From positions 1 to 6,414 of the forward strand of contig CALBTA010000089.1 in assembly GCA_937967755.1 (NCBI GenBank): DNA of 6,414 bases, written 5' to 3'. Source of the stretch: an uncultured Planctomycetaceae bacterium (GTDB lineage: Bacteria > Planctomycetota > Planctomycetia > Pirellulales > Pirellulaceae). Shown piece after piece: positions 5,773 to 6,414 of this stretch. The notes below the pieces were generated by a model. The model did no database searches and had not been told where the DNA came from. It saw nothing but the letters and a program-made list of their open reading frames with translations. The translations under genes were made by a program, and so were the position numbers. Position 1 is the first letter of the stretch, and the number at the start of each line of letters is the position of its first letter.

Positions 5773-6297
5773 CTAATCGCAGCCATCACAGCAGCCGCGC
5801 ACCATTTCCGCAAAGTCGGCGTGCGAGGCGGAATCGTCTGCGCGGAAGCTCTGTTCAACTTTGCCCTGGTGAACAATAAACGTCCCGGGCAACTGAAAAA
5901 CATCCCCTACCGGCTTGCCAACGAAATTGCCGCTGAAAATCGCCTTCAGCCCCGGCCACCAAATGCCAACGCCGGCAACTTGCGAGAGCGTTCCCCGCTT
6001 CAACCCGAACCGCTCGTAAACCTCTTGCCGCGGGTCGCTGATTCGCGGCACATCGTGCAGCCGCCAGCGGGCGAAGAACATTTCGGCCTCGTTGTCGTCC
6101 TCGATCATATGTACCAGAACAATCTTGGCACCCGCGGCTTCGACTTCGGTCCGCCGCTGTTCCAACTCGCTCAACGTTTGCCGGCAAAATGTACATCCTT
6201 TGTGGCGCAGAAAAACAACCAGCAGGGGCGATTTGTGCGATAGCGCCGTTAGCGAGTCGCCGCTGTTGGTCGTGATGTCGTTTAGTTCCAGCGCCAT
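5773..6297 (-). CDS. Peroxiredoxin-like (AhpC/TSA, SelL-related) thioredoxin-fold redox protein
   Basis: This is a 174-residue thioredoxin-fold protein. The strand LLVVFLRHKG leads into Cys35-Thr-Phe-Cys38, a CxxC redox site at the usual place for AhpC/TSA relatives. It is followed by a helix (QTLSELEQRR), AGAKIVLVHM (55-64), RISDPRQEVYERFGLKRG (85-102), and a QLPGTFIVHQGKV block (135-147) holding the cis-Pro strand. These blocks match the peroxiredoxin-like family related to SelL redox proteins, predicted to act in thiol or peroxide reduction in the cytoplasm; there is no signal peptide or membrane segment. The C-terminus is unusual, ending in Cys169-Cys170-x-x-Cys173 one residue before the end. 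The ATG at 6297 lacks a strong Shine-Dalgarno but is the only sensible start before the fold. It converges on the kinase gene with 9 bases between stops and is probably transcribed alone. Confidence 0.85.
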   Translation of the reverse strand: MALELNDITTNSGDSLTALSHKSPLLVVFLRHKGCTFCRQTLSELEQRRTEVEAAGAKIVLVHMIEDDNEAEMFFARWRLHDVPRISDPRQEVYERFGLKRGTLSQVAGVGIWWPGLKAIFSGNFVGKPVGDVFQLPGTFIVHQGKVEQSFRADDSASHADFAEMVRGCCDGCD

Positions 6298-6316
6298 CTT
6301 GCGAGTTACTTACGAT

Positions 6317-6387
6317 TTTGAACAGGAGGAAACAGAGTCAACCGAGGATTTGCTACTCTGTTTCCTCTGTTGTCTCCTGTATCAAAA
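6317..6387. repeat. Long interrupted inverted repeat upstream of the redox gene
   Basis: GAGGAAACAGAG (6326-6337) pairs perfectly with CTCTGTTTCCTC (6356-6367) around an 18-base loop. Outside this, TTTTGA-ACAGGAG (from 6317) pairs with CTCCTGT-ATCAAAA (6374-6387), with one extra base and a short insertion on the right arm. The two arms are inverted copies of one element. The repeat lies 20 to 90 bases upstream of the redox gene start, in its leader or promoter region; it could also be a terminator for a gene beyond the right edge. There is no T-run directly after the stem on either strand. Confidence 0.65.
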
Positions 6388-6414
6388 CTTTCCCCGACGC
6401 ATCCACCGGTTCAA

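Noticed and set aside
5821..6243. 140-residue + strand open frame
   Set aside because: It is the antisense of the peroxiredoxin-like gene, whose CxxC and PGTF motifs are clear on the other strand.

Overview
The window looks like a GC-rich chromosomal stretch from a Planctomycetota bacterium or a close relative. Three things point there: a Pup-like modifier of the UBact type beside two PafA/Dop-family enzymes, a membrane-anchored Ser/Thr kinase with the pre-kinase linker typical of planctomycete kinases, and the purine-rich and REP-like intergenic filler. No search was run, so this placement is an inference from motifs.

Left half (1-3733, + strand): a compact protein-tagging locus. A Dop-like (Pup deamidase/depupylase family) gene enters from beyond the left edge. 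It is followed by a 63-residue UBact/Pup-type modifier ending in Gly-Gly-Gln, then a PafA-like ligase-family gene. Known biochemistry of the family suggests that the Dop-like enzyme converts the modifier's C-terminal Gln to Glu and later removes tags, while the PafA-like enzyme joins the Glu side chain to lysines of target proteins. The 20S proteasome genes (prcB, prcA) that sit between pup and pafA in many actinobacterial loci are absent from that position. In their place lies a 340-base spacer with four copies of a REP-like hairpin element in two opposing pairs. Both enzymes depart from the textbook families: neither has room for the classical Dop loop, and the PafA-like protein has lost most of the NTRDEPH block.

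Middle (3751-4302): a small DUF971 (gamma-butyrobetaine hydroxylase N-terminal-like) gene on the - strand, convergent with pafA, then a roughly 210-base divergent intergenic region with only weak regulatory candidates.

Right half (4303-6414): a Ser/Thr protein kinase on the + strand whose N-terminus is a four-helix membrane module of the kind usually found on sensor histidine kinases. It converges, with only 9 bases between stops, on a - strand peroxiredoxin-like (AhpC/TSA, SelL-related) redox protein carrying a CxxC site and a C-terminal CCxxC tail. Upstream of the latter, the window ends in a non-coding region containing a long interrupted inverted repeat.
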